Of a stretch of DNA of 64,000 bases, positions 34,970 to 46,273 are shown piece after piece. The notes below the pieces were generated by a model. That model was not told where the DNA came from and made no database searches. It worked only from the letters and a program-made list of their open reading frames with translations. The stretch's first letter is position 1. The number at the start of each line of letters is the position of its first letter. This DNA comes from Symbiodinium natans (Eukaryota > Sar > Dinophyceae > Suessiales > Symbiodiniaceae): positions 852,701 to 916,700 of the forward strand of contig CAJNDS010000591.1 in the NCBI GenBank assembly GCA_905221605.1, written 5' to 3'. The position numbers and the translations under genes are program-made.

Positions 34970-35274
34970 GTTTAGGGTTTAGGGTTTAGGGTTAGGGTTT
35001 GAGGGGTTTATGGTTTAGGGTTTGAGGGCTTCTTTTGTGTGAGTATGGGGGAGGTCCTCGTTCCCCAAAGTCGGAAAGTACTGATTCTGGGGAGCTTATT
35101 TGGGGGTATAGAGGGGGAAGGTGCCCACATGGTGATTTCTCGAAAGTATCGCCCCTTTTCAGGGTCCTTGTTTAAAGGCGGCCCCTCTTATTTAGGTACC
35201 AAAAAGGGTGCCCTGACTATACTGTGCCCTTATGGTGATTTCGCTTAAGTATCGTTCCTTTTGGGGTCCTTATT

Positions 35275-35371
35275 GGGATGTTCTCCCTTATACTCACAGT
35301 CCTTGATAGGATTCTGGTACCTCCTAGTGTACTCCTTCTTAAGGGACTGTTAGTATAAGGGAGGACATCCC
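35275..35371. mobile_element. MITE-like element D, copy 2
   Basis: A 97-bp element with near-perfect inverted ends of about 30 bp (GGGATGTTCTCCCTTATACT against 35341-35371). The same family occurs at 17428-17521. Confidence 0.6.
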
Positions 35372-35752
35372 AAGGTCCTTGTCTGAAGGTGGCCCCCCCC
35401 CCCCCCCCGAGCTGACCCTATGGCTACTCTAGGAAGCGGGAGGTTGTGTTGAAGGTATGAGGGTTTGGGGTTTAGGGTTTAGGAGGGTTGGGGGTTTGGG
35501 TTTTAGGGCAATTCTGCTGTTGTTGCTGTCTGCTGAGGGAGTACACCGGGCAACTGAGGGCTTAGGCCAATCTCAGCTATGTAAACGCAGCCGAGGACCA
35601 CAAGACGCGACTCGGCTGCTTCTAGGGTTTAGGGTTTAGGGTTTAGGGTTTAGGGTTTAGGGTCTAGGGTCTAGGGTCTAGGGTTAGTGTAGTGAGAAGG
35701 ACTTTTCTTCGTGCCTAGGAAAGTGATGTTCGGTGAGCAAGGCTGCCCGCAG

Positions 35753-35830
35753 AAGTGGTGTAAGGATGTGCGCAGAGGGTGCGCGCGGCATGGAAGCCTG
35801 GGAGCCGGAAGCAAGCCTGAGCTCATGTAG
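35753..35830 (+). CDS. Candidate terminal exon
   Basis: Follows ggctgcccgcag. Twenty-five codons (core KWCKDVRRGCARHGSLGAGS) end with a TAG at 35828-35830. As at 310-428, the next block to the right is CCCTAAA, not TTTAGGG, which fits a last exon with no donor. The peptide is basic and Gly/Arg-rich. Confidence 0.38.
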   Translation, partial: KWCKDVRRGCARHGSLGAGSKPELM

Positions 35831-35864
35831 ACCGCCCTTCCCCCCCATCCCCTACCCAACAAGC

Positions 35865-35976
35865 CCTAAACCCTAAACCCTAAACCCTAAACCCTAAACC
35901 CTAAACCCTAAACCCTAAACCCTAAACCCTAAACCCTAAACCCTAAACCCTAAACCCTATAAACCCTAAACCCTAA
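35865..35976 (-). repeat. CCCTAAA array flanked by a 14-bp direct repeat
   Basis: About 15 units with one CCCTATAAA variant. ACCCAACAAGCCCT occurs at 35854-35867 and 35977-35990. Confidence 0.9.
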
Positions 35977-36659
35977 ACCCAACAAGCCCTCTTTTGACCC
36001 GAAGCCCATTAAAGATAGCTCAAGTAATCTCGCCGCACGATAAATCTGTGCGTCAACGACCTTCGGGCGCAAAGTTCGGGCCCCCTACTTCCGGGCCTTG
36101 AGGGGTTCGGCCATGGGTCAGGGGAGGACCCAACCCCTAAACCCGAAACCCGAAACCCGAAACCCTAAACCCTAAACCCTAAACCCCCAAACCCCAAAGA
36201 CCACACAACACTGTCGCCTAAGCTCCCGAGGGTTCAACTTCGACCCCCCCGCAGGATTCGGCCAGCCCTTGGGGTGCTTGTTCTTTGGGAAGCTGAGGGT
36301 TCCGGGGAAGGGAGGGGGGGGGGGGGGGTGGCGCATCGGGGTTGCCCTAAACCCTAAACCCTAAACCCTAAACCCTAAACCCTGCAACCGTTACAAGGGT
36401 TCCCCAAGTTGATGGGGACCATGTTATAAGAGCCGACTCATTGTTTGCCTGCAGCCGGGAGGGTCTCAATCGCAGCCCTACCCTACCCTCCAAGCTCAAG
36501 ACGTTGGTTGGGGTTTAGGGTTTAGGTTTCGGGTTTGGGGTTTTGGGTTTAGGGTTTTAAGAACACTCAGACTTCTTGTTATAAGACCTACTCCATTCCC
36601 TCTTCACAGCTTTGAATGCGGAGATGTTCTTGTGATAGACCCGTACTCCTGAGTCAGGG

Positions 36660-36703
36660 TATCATCACAAGGAGTTCTTTACAGAACGTATATATATATA
36701 TAT

Positions 36704-36734
<31 letters not shown>

Positions 36735-36840
36735 TTTTATATAATATACAATATAATATACATTATAATATACATTATAATATACATTATAATATAATAT
36801 GATATAATATAAGTACATACATATGTGTATATATATGTTG
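36660..36840. repeat. TTTA and TA-rich microsatellite tract
   Basis: TA units, then about nine TTTA units, then imperfect TATAATATACAT repeats over about 150 bp. It is the largest simple-sequence tract of the host part. Confidence 0.85.
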
Positions 36841-36896
36841 ATTTATTCATAGCATGAAGAGGCTTCGTGCTACCTGGCAAACCCACGGCGGTTCGA

Positions 36897-37081
36897 CTAC
36901 TTGGAGGTTCATGGTACTTACTAACCAAAAACTGTACAACTCTACTCATATCCATACTCAGTTACCCTAAACCCTAAACCCTAAAGCAAAAAAACCCTAA
37001 ACCCTAAACCCTAAACCCCAAACCCTAAACCCTAAACCCTAAACCCTAGTTGGTTCAGAAGTACCATGAACCTCCGAGTAG
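36897..37081. mobile_element. MITE-like element A, copy 2, interrupted by a CCCTAAA block
   Basis: Same inverted ends as the 15840-16047 element with one mismatch. The centre is a CCCTAAA array (36963-37048) containing an A-rich break. Both full copies of this family therefore contain telomere-type repeats, in opposite orientations. Confidence 0.6.
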
Positions 37082-38713
37082 GGACAGAAAGTTCAGGTCC
37101 GGAGCCCACACTTCTCACGCCTCGAGCTCGGCGACCACTGGGTTTGGGAATTGAGGGTTGGGGGTTTAGGGTTTAGGGTTTAGGGTTTAGGGCTTAGGGC
37201 TAAGGGTGCTGGTGGCCCAGTGGGTACCCCATTATTTGCCCTGTTGGGGGTTCTAGGTTCCCTAGGTTTAGGATTTCGGGTTTAGAGTTTGCTTGAAGGT
37301 GCATGGTAGTTATAAGCAGGGTTGTTCGTTATGAGTGCCTTAAACGGGGTTTATGGGGCTTACGGTTCCTAAGCCGTCAAGCTCCGAATCCGGGCCCTTG
37401 TCAATCGACAACAAAGTACTGTAGACCACTTGCACGAGTATTAACTGAAGACAGGATGGCCTAGCACAGATGACATGCGCCTGCCTTTACAGGAAGTCAA
37501 GGAATCCACCTTCATTCCCAAGGCCCTATAGTCCCTTTTTTGGGGTCAAAGTCCCTCTTTCTTCCTAGCTTACCCTTGGGTTTGGGCAATATTCCATGTT
37601 ACACATCCTAAACCCCAAACCTAAACCCCAAACCCTAAACCCCAAACCCTAAACCCTAAACCCTAAGCACTGGGGCATTCGGCTCACGGGATTGTGGGTG
37701 TCAGGCGCTGTCACGCCCTTGCTGCTTCCAAGGCTGGGGCGAGGGTCTATGGGATGTTGGGGATGTATTGTTCCTGGGGAAAAGGTTTAGGGTTTAGGGT
37801 TTAGGGATTAGGGTTTAGGGTTTAGGGTTGAGGGGGGTTTAGGCTTTCAGTTTGGGGCAGATTGGGCCTGCAGGAACGGCGGTCCTTTCTTTTGGGGCCA
37901 GACAGCGGTCGCCTTCGTGTCAGCTTTCGCGTTGGGGCATTCGAGCTTTGCACTGCAAGGTTTGGTGCTCAAGGGCTTGAGGGGCTGGCAAAGCATGCAA
38001 AACCCTAAATCCCCAAACCCTGAAGAACCCTAAAACCCCAAAACCCGAAACCCCAAAAAATCCTAAAAGCCCTCAAACCCTGAGCCCTAAGACCCTAAAC
38101 CCCCAGACCGGGTGGTGTTTCTTTTTGTGGTATAAATACATATACATATATATATATATATATAACCCTCTTCCTAGATGACCAGCGTCAGCCAGTCATC
38201 CTCTGACTCGACCAAGTTCCTGGTTCCAGCTAGGCATGCAAAAAACCTGCAACCCGGTTTGGGGTTTAGGGTTTAGGGTTTAGGGTTTAGGGTTTAGGGT
38301 TTAGGGTTTAGGGCTCAACCCTTCAACCCCACAACTACCAACAAGTAAAAGTCATGTTCTTCCTTATAAGGTCCATATAGGAATTCTTATCTCTCTCTCT
38401 CTCTCTCTTTTGTTTTTTTTTGTTTTTTATGTTTGTTTTTTTGGGTGGGGGGGGGGGGCTTCTAAAGCAAAGAGTAGACAACCCGACAATCCCGCAGCCT
38501 GCACGCGTATTGGGCGTGTCTCTTAGTTCTTTCGGCGAAGTTTCCTAGCACCGACCGTGTGACCCCAAACCCTGCCCGAAGGGACAGATCGCCTAAAGCA
38601 AGCATCAGGTAGTTGGGGACCCGAGACCCTGAGCCCTAAAGCCCTAAACCCCGAACCCTGAACCCTAAGCCCTAAACCCTAAACCCTAAACCCAGCCCCG
38701 GGACTGTTGGCAG

Positions 38714-38760
38714 GCAGTCTGTCAGGCCGCAGCTGAGCGTGCCTCCAAGACACAGGCCCG
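38714..38760 (+). CDS. Candidate exon with both splice sites flush
   Basis: Acceptor gactgttggcag, frame AVCQAAAERASKTQA, donor CG|GTTTCT. CCCTAAA units at 38665-38695 lie just upstream. Ala-rich helical composition. Confidence 0.4.
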
Positions 38761-38784
38761 GTTTCTTTGTCATGGTTGGGTAAC

Positions 38785-38924
38785 ATTTTACATTTTTAAG
38801 GGTACTTAAACCCAATGAGGAATAGACATTTGTTCTTTTTATATGATCCCAACAATGTTACATTTTTAAGGGTACATAAACCCAATAAGGAATAGACATT
38901 TAGTTTTTTAGATTATCCCAACAA
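38785..38924 (+). repeat. 70-bp imperfect tandem duplication
   Basis: Two copies with a 70-bp period (both contain catttttaagggtac and aggaatagacattt) differ by a few substitutions. No coding signal. Confidence 0.8.
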
Positions 38925-39396
38925 TGAACTAGGTAGGGGTGCAGCGTTGAAGCAGGGGAGGGGTCTTCAGGGTTTAGGGTTCAGGGTTTAGGGTTCAGGG
39001 TTTAGGGTTTAGAGTTCAGGGTTTACTGTTCAAGGTTTAGGGTTTAGGAGTGTTGGGGATTAGGAGTATTCGGGTTTAGGAGTTTTGGGGTTTAGGAGTT
39101 TTGGGGTTTAGGAGTTTTGGGGTTTAGGGCCCGAGTGGTCTTGAGATCTCCTCCTTCATACACCATGAGGTCGGGTAACAGAAATGTTGGGGGCCGTTTC
39201 TCTCCTGAGCAAAGCCACAGGCATCATAAGCACCTGCCCGAACATATCCAAAGCCTGCAAGTCTCGCTTTAAGACTACTCCTAAATCCGACACCCTAAAC
39301 CCTATGCTATAGGCCGAAACCCCAAATGCACTAAACCCCCTAGTTTCCTTGCTTAAAGGTTCCCTAAGCTTCTTCTCTTGGGCCCCTGCTTGGAAG

Positions 39397-39446
39397 CCCT
39401 AAACCCTAAACCCTAAACCCTAAACCCTAAACCCTAAACCCTAAAC
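39397..39446 (-). repeat. CCCTAAA array between imperfect direct repeats
   Basis: Seven units. The left flank 39356-39384 and right flank 39450-39475 share AAGGTT, CTAAGCTT and CTTGGGCC in order with small indels. Confidence 0.85.
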
Positions 39447-39482
39447 TTCAAGGTTTGCTAAGCTTTTCTTGGGCCACAACAG

Positions 39483-39556
39483 GCCGCGCTCCTGGAGTCC
39501 CAGTACCGAGAGGAGGCCGTGATGGCCGAGCTCTGGCGCGAGCAAGAGGACCCAGG
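39483..39556 (+). CDS. Candidate exon, coiled-coil type
   Basis: Acceptor gggccacaacag, then 24 codons (core LLESQYREEAVMAELWREQ) with marked GC3 preference, then a GTTTGGGG donor that opens the TTTAGGG block. The composition is strongly Glu/Leu/Ala helical. It is one of the most convincing coding islands. The family is unknown. Confidence 0.47.
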
Positions 39557-40856
39557 GTTTGGGGTTTAGGGTTTAGGGTTTAGGGTGAGGTTTCTGAACC
39601 TGCAAATGAGGTGCTCTGTCCGGTATGTGTTGTCAGGCCTTGTCAACTTTTGTAGGGTTCAGGGTTTAGAGTTTAGGGTAGCAGCATGGCTTTCAGACCG
39701 GGTTTAAAAGGGTTCAGGGTTAGCACAAAAGGAACCCTTTACCCTCCTTTTTGTGGCGTTCGGGCTTCCCTTGTAAAGGGGAACCCTAAAACCCTGCAAC
39801 TACCCAACACCCAAACATTTGTCAAATTGAAACACTTCACCCGGTTTTGGGGCTTGAACTGTATGTTTTCGGACCCTCACCACTTTCGTGCTAAGACTGT
39901 GTATCTCACTGTGCGCCAAGACATCAGTGACCCGCAGCCTCGGCTGTTGCACAGAGCCTTCGAAGTAGGCACAGGAGGCAGAACCCTAAACCCAGCCAAA
40001 GCAAAGCCGACATCACCTGGCGTGAGGACCTTGAACAGAGGCAGCGAGCCCGCCTGCGCCTGTCCCTGGCGGGTGGAGGTTCGCTGAAAGTTGGGGTTTA
40101 GGGTTTAGGGTTTCGGTTTTCAATGTTCCTGGGCAAGGCGCAGCGGTTCGAACAGTGGTTAGGGTTTAGGGTACAGGGACTAGATTCCAATATCCTTAAA
40201 AACCTATTGGGAACCTCCCTAGAACCACTGAGGTTTGGCATGTGAAGAGTTTACAGGGCTCAAGCTTTGGTAAGCTAGGGAGGGGACTTGATATACATAT
40301 ATATATATACATAAATGTATAGTCACAATGAGGCAACAGCATCTACCACAAAGGGTGCGCCCTGAACCCTAAACCCCCCTTCACACACTACCCCTAAACC
40401 CGAACGCCCTAAGCGTTTAGAACGAACCCTAAACCCTAAACCCTAAACCCTAAACCCTGAACCCTAAACCCTAAACCCTAAACCCTAAACCCTAAACCTT
40501 CGATCGTCCTGGGCCCCTGGTCAGGCGGCTTCGGCGCAGTGAGGCCGATCTTCTGAGAGCGACATAGCACGAGCTGGGTGCCAAACTCTCAGTTGAAAGG
40601 GAACTTAGCATCACGAAGATATATTGAGGTACTCCTAGCCCTAAACCCAAACCCTAAACCCTAAACCCTAAACCCTAAACCGTCTCTAAAGGAGCCGTCT
40701 TTGGGCAGAGAAGAACCCTCCCCCTTGAGGGCTACTTGGTCTCCGAAACGCCGAAAGTGCCCCACTGTGAGTTGCAGCCACTCGTGCGCCAAGTCAGACA
40801 AAGGCTGTACAGCAGAGCCGATGGCTTAGGGTTGGTTTCTTTGGGTTCCCAAACCC

Positions 40857-40928
40857 TAGGGTTTAGGGTTTAGGGTTTAGGGTTTAGGGTTTAGGGTTTA
40901 GGGTTTAGGGTTTAGGGTTTAGGGTTTA
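40857..40928 (+). repeat. TTTAGGG array
   Basis: Ten units, followed at once by inverted CCCTAAA units (40931-40975), so this pair could fold on itself. Confidence 0.88.
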
Positions 40929-41481
40929 GCCCTGAACCCTAAACCCTAAACCCCCTAAACCCTAAACCCGAAACCCTTGGCGATTAGGGCTTCGGATTGA
41001 GCAGCTTCGGGGTCCCCTGTGGCATACGGGTTTCAGCCTTGTTCTTGTACAGGTGTTGATGGTTTAGGGTGTAGGGTTCCGAAACCCTAAACCCTAAACC
41101 CTAAGGGTCTAGGGTTGCTCGTGGACCTCTACGTGTGAAGTGCAGGAACTTCTCTGGAGGCTCCAGCCCTGTGAGCAACGGCTTCATCCCCTTCGTTCAA
41201 CCATCAGCAGCTTCTGTTTGAGTTGGTTTGCCCTTGCAGTCAGGGTGCTTAGGGCTTGAAGGACCTGCGAAGGCTGGGGGGTTTAGGGTTTAGGGTTTGC
41301 TGAAGGAGGCTCTGGCAAACAATTCGCCTGGAGTTGGCTCAAAGTCAACTTCAGTTTGCTTGGCCCGGTTTGCTGCGGGACGGTATGGACGGTTGGATAG
41401 GATTGCTTGCAACCTGGATTTCTACTTGGGAGGTTCGTGGGATGTTAGAAGTAGGGCTAGAAGTAGCGGAAGGTAACTTTA

Positions 41482-41732
41482 CCCTACCTATAAGTACCCA
41501 GAAACCCCACCCGCAACAGCGGACAAAGCGCACGAGGGCCCCTCTCCGCGGCAACCGGGTGATTTCACTTCCATGATCTCCGTCTACCCCAGAGGCTTAG
41601 GAACCCCCTACCTATAAGTACCCAGAAACCCCACCCGCAACAGCGGACAAAGCGCACGAGGGCCCCTCTCCGCGGCAACCGGGTGATTTCACTTCCATGA
41701 TCTCCGTCTACCCCAGAGGCTTAGGAACCCCC
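41482..41732 (+). repeat. 124-bp perfect tandem duplication
   Basis: The 124-base unit starting ccctacctataagtaccc is repeated without a visible difference, so the duplication is recent or is an assembly artefact. Confidence 0.85.
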
Positions 41733-42967
41733 AAAAGGATGGCAAAACCTTTCCTCAAGGGACTAAAGGAGGGATCTTATAAGGAATCTTAGGTATTATC
41801 TAGGGGTTATTTGTTTGGGGGGGGGGGGGGGGGGGGTGCTTAGGTGTACAGTGACTATATAAGGCACATCTAGGGGTTGTATTACTCCTTAACTACCTCA
41901 CGACATCCTACTCCCTTATCCCACTTCCTTTCTGGCGCTACTGTACACGTTATCATGCGCACATGCTACTTCCCAAACCTGTCTAGTGGATTGCGCCGTC
42001 AAAGCAAGCGATCGTCACCATACCATGGTCATCTTCATCATCTTGTTTTAGCGGAGCTTTCGGAATCTGAGAATGATCCGGTTATAAGGCCAACGTCTTC
42101 AGAGCTTTTTGCCCCCTAACAAGTCCGTCTTCTCTTGTAGTAGGACCCAGCGTAGGCCCCTAACCCTAAACCCTAAAACCTTTAACCCTAAACCCCCTTA
42201 ACCTACCTGTTTTTGCGGGTACCTGGGCCTCTCCTAGGTGAAGGTGTAGGGGAGTCAGCTGGGCGCGACGATGGAAAGGTGCCAAAAGCAGGCTCTCGGG
42301 CATCTCAGAGCAGGGGCCCAGACCTGATGGGTTCTTAGCAGGGAATGAGTAGGATTCAGGGTTTGGGGTTTAGGGTCCTTCTATCCCCCCCCCACCCTTT
42401 AAGGGGTTTATGCAGGGTACCTAATTCTGTAGGGAATGAGGGTATGAGATACTCTGTATTCCCTCTGTATCTCCCCTCTCAGGGATCACATGTAGAGTGC
42501 TGAATTCCGCTTTCCCTACCTAAGAACCAATGGGCAGAGAGCTCGTCCATCTTCAATTCGAGATTCCTAAGGGTCCATGTACCATGCGATTATGTACTTA
42601 GGCCCCAAAGTCCCTACATAGGAAGTACTTTCAGGCCCAAGTACTCCCTATCTAGGTACATGGGACCCTAAACCCTAAACCCTAAACCCTAAACCCTAAA
42701 CCCTAAACCCTAAACCCTCAGGGGACTCTTTCTCTTCAAGCGCAATAGTATACCCTTATTAACATCTGGCTACTGGGCTACCAAGCTCTTTTCCGGCGAT
42801 TTTCCATCCCTGGCAGCTCTTCAGTTCAACCAAGGCTGGGCTCAACCCTACACCCGCAACCCTAAACCCTAAACCCTAACCCTAAACCCTAAACCCTAAA
42901 CCCTAAACCCTAAACCCTAAACCCTATCCCAAAGACAGGCTGAACCCGACAAACCCCAGACTCCCAG

Positions 42968-43008
42968 AGCCGCCGAGGTGCTCGTACAACCTGGTCAACG
43001 GCAAGCAG
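42968..43008 (+). CDS. Candidate 41-nt exon
   Basis: Acceptor agactcccag, frame PPRCSYNLVNGKQ, donor CAG|GTCTTC. Left block CCCTAAA 42855-42926, right block TTTAGGG from 43027. Confidence 0.38.
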
Positions 43009-43382
43009 GTCTTCTTTTTGCGCGGGGGTTTAGGGTTTAGGGTTTAGGGTTTGGGGTTTAGGGTTTAGGGTTTAGGGTCTCCCCCTGCGCCATCGAAGCT
43101 CCCATACTTCGGCGGATCCCAGGGTTTTGTAGGGTTTAGGGTTTTGGGTTTTGGGTTTTGCGTTTTGGGTTTTGGGTTTTGAGTTTGGGGTTTATAAGGG
43201 TTCACCCTGCTTGGAGCGGTGTCTTTAAACCAACCAGCCAACCAATCCACCAACCTGGGTATTTATAAGCGGGGCAACGATTCTGATAGCCTCATCCTTT
43301 ATCGAACCCTAAACCCTAAACCCTAAACCCAAATTAAACCCTAAACCCTAAACCGCTTTTGCACCTGCCGCAAGGCGTGCAG

Positions 43383-43445
43383 CAACAGCGACCTTCTCGA
43401 GCAAGATCTGAAGGAAGGAATGGGCCGGGATCTCATGCAGGCTGT
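43383..43445 (+). CDS. Candidate exon ending at a TTTAGGG donor
   Basis: Acceptor aaggcgtgcag, frame NSDLLEQDLKEGMGRDLMQA, donor GT|GTTTAGGG at 43446. Left block CCCTAAA 43305-43353. The peptide is acidic and helical. Confidence 0.42.
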
Positions 43446-45116
43446 GTTTAGGGTTTAGGGGTTAGGGTTTAGGGTTTGCTACAAGCAATTGAAAACCCAG
43501 CAACTTGAGAACCAACGCGTCGGGTTGCTTACTGCTTACCGTTCGAGGCTTGGAAATTGGAAGCGGAAACCCCCAACCGTCGAAATCCTGAGCCATCGCG
43601 CGCACTGGTGTCTTAGAGGCCGAATCATGTTGGCTCAGCTCCCCCTGAAGCGTCAAGCCCTGTGTTCGCTGTCTTTAGGTCAAAGCTATCGTTTATGGCG
43701 CTTCGCGCAGGATACCAAGCGACGACCCGAGAATCTAAACCCCAAACCCTAAACCCTAAACCCTGAACCCTAAACCCTAAACCCTAAACCCTAAACCGGA
43801 TCAACTCCCAGACGCCCCAAAGGCCTGCACTCTGAGCGTCGTACGCTCAACGCTAAACCCCTCAAATCCCCCAAGCCTCAACCCCAGAACCCCACAAACC
43901 TGACAAACCCTGAAAGGGTTTAGGGTTTAGGGTTTAGGGCTTAGGGCCCTAAACCCCTGAAGCCTCAATAAGCCTCCTGAACCACGCAAACCCCAATCTC
44001 TAACTCCTGCGAGGGCAAAACCCAGTCCCGGAAAGCCCAACATTTCCAAAATCCCTAATGCCAAAACAAGCTCGGCGCGAAACCGTGAACCGGCTCCACC
44101 CCAAACCCCAAACCCTAGGCATCCTACCCTACCCCCCCTTCACAAGTAGGCGACTCGGTAGTGATGGTTTATAGCCTTACGTACCTTGGGCGTAAGAGGA
44201 TCCTATGTAGGATCGTTGTTTCAGAGCGTTTAGCCAGGATGCCCAGTCGTAGCCTGAGTAGTTGTTTAGGGAGTTGGGATCCCTAAGCCCAAACCCTAAC
44301 CCGACCCTAAACCCTTGGTACACAACAAAACCCTCAACCCTCAACCCTAAACCCTATACCTTAAACCCTACCTAAAGGCTCCCATGTAGTGCCTTTTTGT
44401 GGTAGTATACTAGAATACCCTATAACTATCCCAAGACGGAGCTACATTAGAGCCTTCAGGTAAACCTGTCCTCCACAAGCCCCTTAAAGCCACGTTTTAG
44501 GGCCAACTTGCACGAGAGCCCAGGTTTTGCCGGCTTCGTTGGGCGCCCGATGCCGGTCGAACTTCTCACAACATGGGGCCCTAAGGGTTTTTTGGGAAAG
44601 TTTAGGGTTTAGGGTTTAGGGTTTAGGGTTTAGGGAAATAGCCCTTTAGCAATTTTGGGGGGCTGCAAAGTTACCCTAAACCCTAGCGGATTCAGCGCCT
44701 AGAGGGCTTACAAGTCTTACAAGAAGGGGCTTAGGGTTTAGGGTCTAGGGTTTAGGGTTTAGGGTTTAGGGTTTAGGGGCAGTTTTGGGGGCTCACAAGT
44801 CTCATAGGGTTGTATAAGGTTTGTAGGGGTCGAGCAAGCGTGACAACAGCCAGCAAGCTTCAGAGAGTGCTCAAGCCAAACCGCTGACCCACCCCTGAAA
44901 CTCTATTCTTTTCCACCCAGAATCCCTAAACCCTGAACCCTGAACCCTAAACCCTCAACCCTCAACCCTCAACCCCAACCCCTGAAACTCTATTCTTTTC
45001 GACCCAGAACCCCTTCTCACCCGGGGCATGCACACATCGGGCTCATGATGGGGCGACGAAAAGGGTCCTGGGGGATGAGCCCCTTCGGCATCCTACCTGT
45101 CATGTAACCACTAAGC

Positions 45117-45198
45117 CCTAAACCCTAAACCCTAAACCCTAAACCCTAAACCCTAAACCCTAAACCCTAAACCCTAAACCCTAAACCCTAAACCCTAA
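45117..45198 (-). repeat. CCCTAAA array
   Basis: Nearly 12 units. It is the last long pure array before the viral insertion. Confidence 0.9.
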
Positions 45199-46273
45199 CG
45201 GGTTCTGGACACTCGACAACACCAGAGGGTAGTGCTCAACTGAGGTCCTCAGCGACTGGTGGGCGATTCGGGATGATGAGGCTCTTTCTGCAGCAGTTGG
45301 AGCTAGGATAGAGCTTATCTCCACATTCCAAACCCTAAGCCCTAAACCCTCGGCAGAAAAAAAACCTAAACCCTAAACCCTAAACCCTAAACCCTAAACC
45401 CTCCCAAGCACCAAGCCCCATCTAATTCCTACTAAGACCCTGTTGAACCCTAACTAGTGCCACGGTGAACGGCGGAAGCCCTGCCTCAAACAAAGGAACC
45501 CCCCCCCTTTCCGGGTGGCACCTGCTTTCACTTTCATTTCACCCTAAACCCTAAACCCTGAACTCTAAACCCTAAACCCTAAACCCTAAACCCTAAACCC
45601 AGAACAGCAGCGATTGCTTTTTTGGGGAATAGCTTGGGCTCCGAGGGGAAGCTAGACTCAGTTTTATGCCGCAAGCACTCGCACCTTAAGAGGAGCCCCC
45701 GCGACCCAATAAGGGGTCGGAATCATTTCGAAGAGTATTCCTTGAAGGGTACTGCAGGGTTTATCGGGTTTAGAGTTAGGGTTTAGGGTTAGTATTCCTT
45801 TAAGTAACTACACTACAATTGCTTCCAAAATCCTATTCTCTTTAATTACGGCCCCTCTATTAATTACACATTCCAATGCTGAAACAGGGGCCTTACGTTA
45901 CTGGAGCCCGTAAAGAGACCATAGATAGGTCCCTGGAAGTATCATCAGGGCTGGACATTGCACACCGGCGCGCGTTAGGGTGGAGTTTGGTAGCGAACTT
46001 GAACCTCATGGACACCAAGTCGTGGAAGAACGTTCTTGTGGGGTTCCTCAAGCAACTGGGCCCCTAAACCCTATAGCCCTAAACCCCAAAACCCTACACC
46101 TAAAGCCTGCGCCGTCTGCGTATACGAGGCCGCCGAAGCCGGCACCGACATGGCCGAACGACCCAGGGTTCAGGGCTTCGGGGTCTAACAGAACAGTGAA
46201 AAGGGGGTTTAAGTTAGGACAGGGTATGCCCCACTTTTTTTTACACCCGCTCAACCCTCATTCGTTTTTTCCC

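Larger units (their letters stand above)
33001..46273. other. Host region 4: telomere-repeat blocks up to the viral junction
   Basis: Listed islands are 33318-33376, 34914-34969, 35753-35830, 38714-38760, 39483-39556, 42968-43008 and 43383-43445. Weaker islands lie at 36000-36130, 37672-37780, 40505-40560, 40690-40820, 45200-45300 and 46096-46166. The region also holds two C-run/A-run junctions (33721-33757, 33984-34012), a GGAT run (about 34694-34716), a TTTA run (36700-36735) followed by a TA-rich tract, and two tandem duplications. Positions 41740-42350 hold a G run at about 41817-41836 and otherwise nothing I can name. Confidence 0.55.

Noticed and set aside
39686-40087. 133-codon plus-strand frame as a gene
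   Set aside because: It crosses CCCTAAA units and lacks coding composition for most of its length; at best it contains small exon pieces.
1-46273. tRNA or rRNA genes in the host part
   Set aside because: I looked for T-loop-like GGTTCGA words and rRNA-like stretches; the few hits do not fold into a cloverleaf or continue as rRNA.
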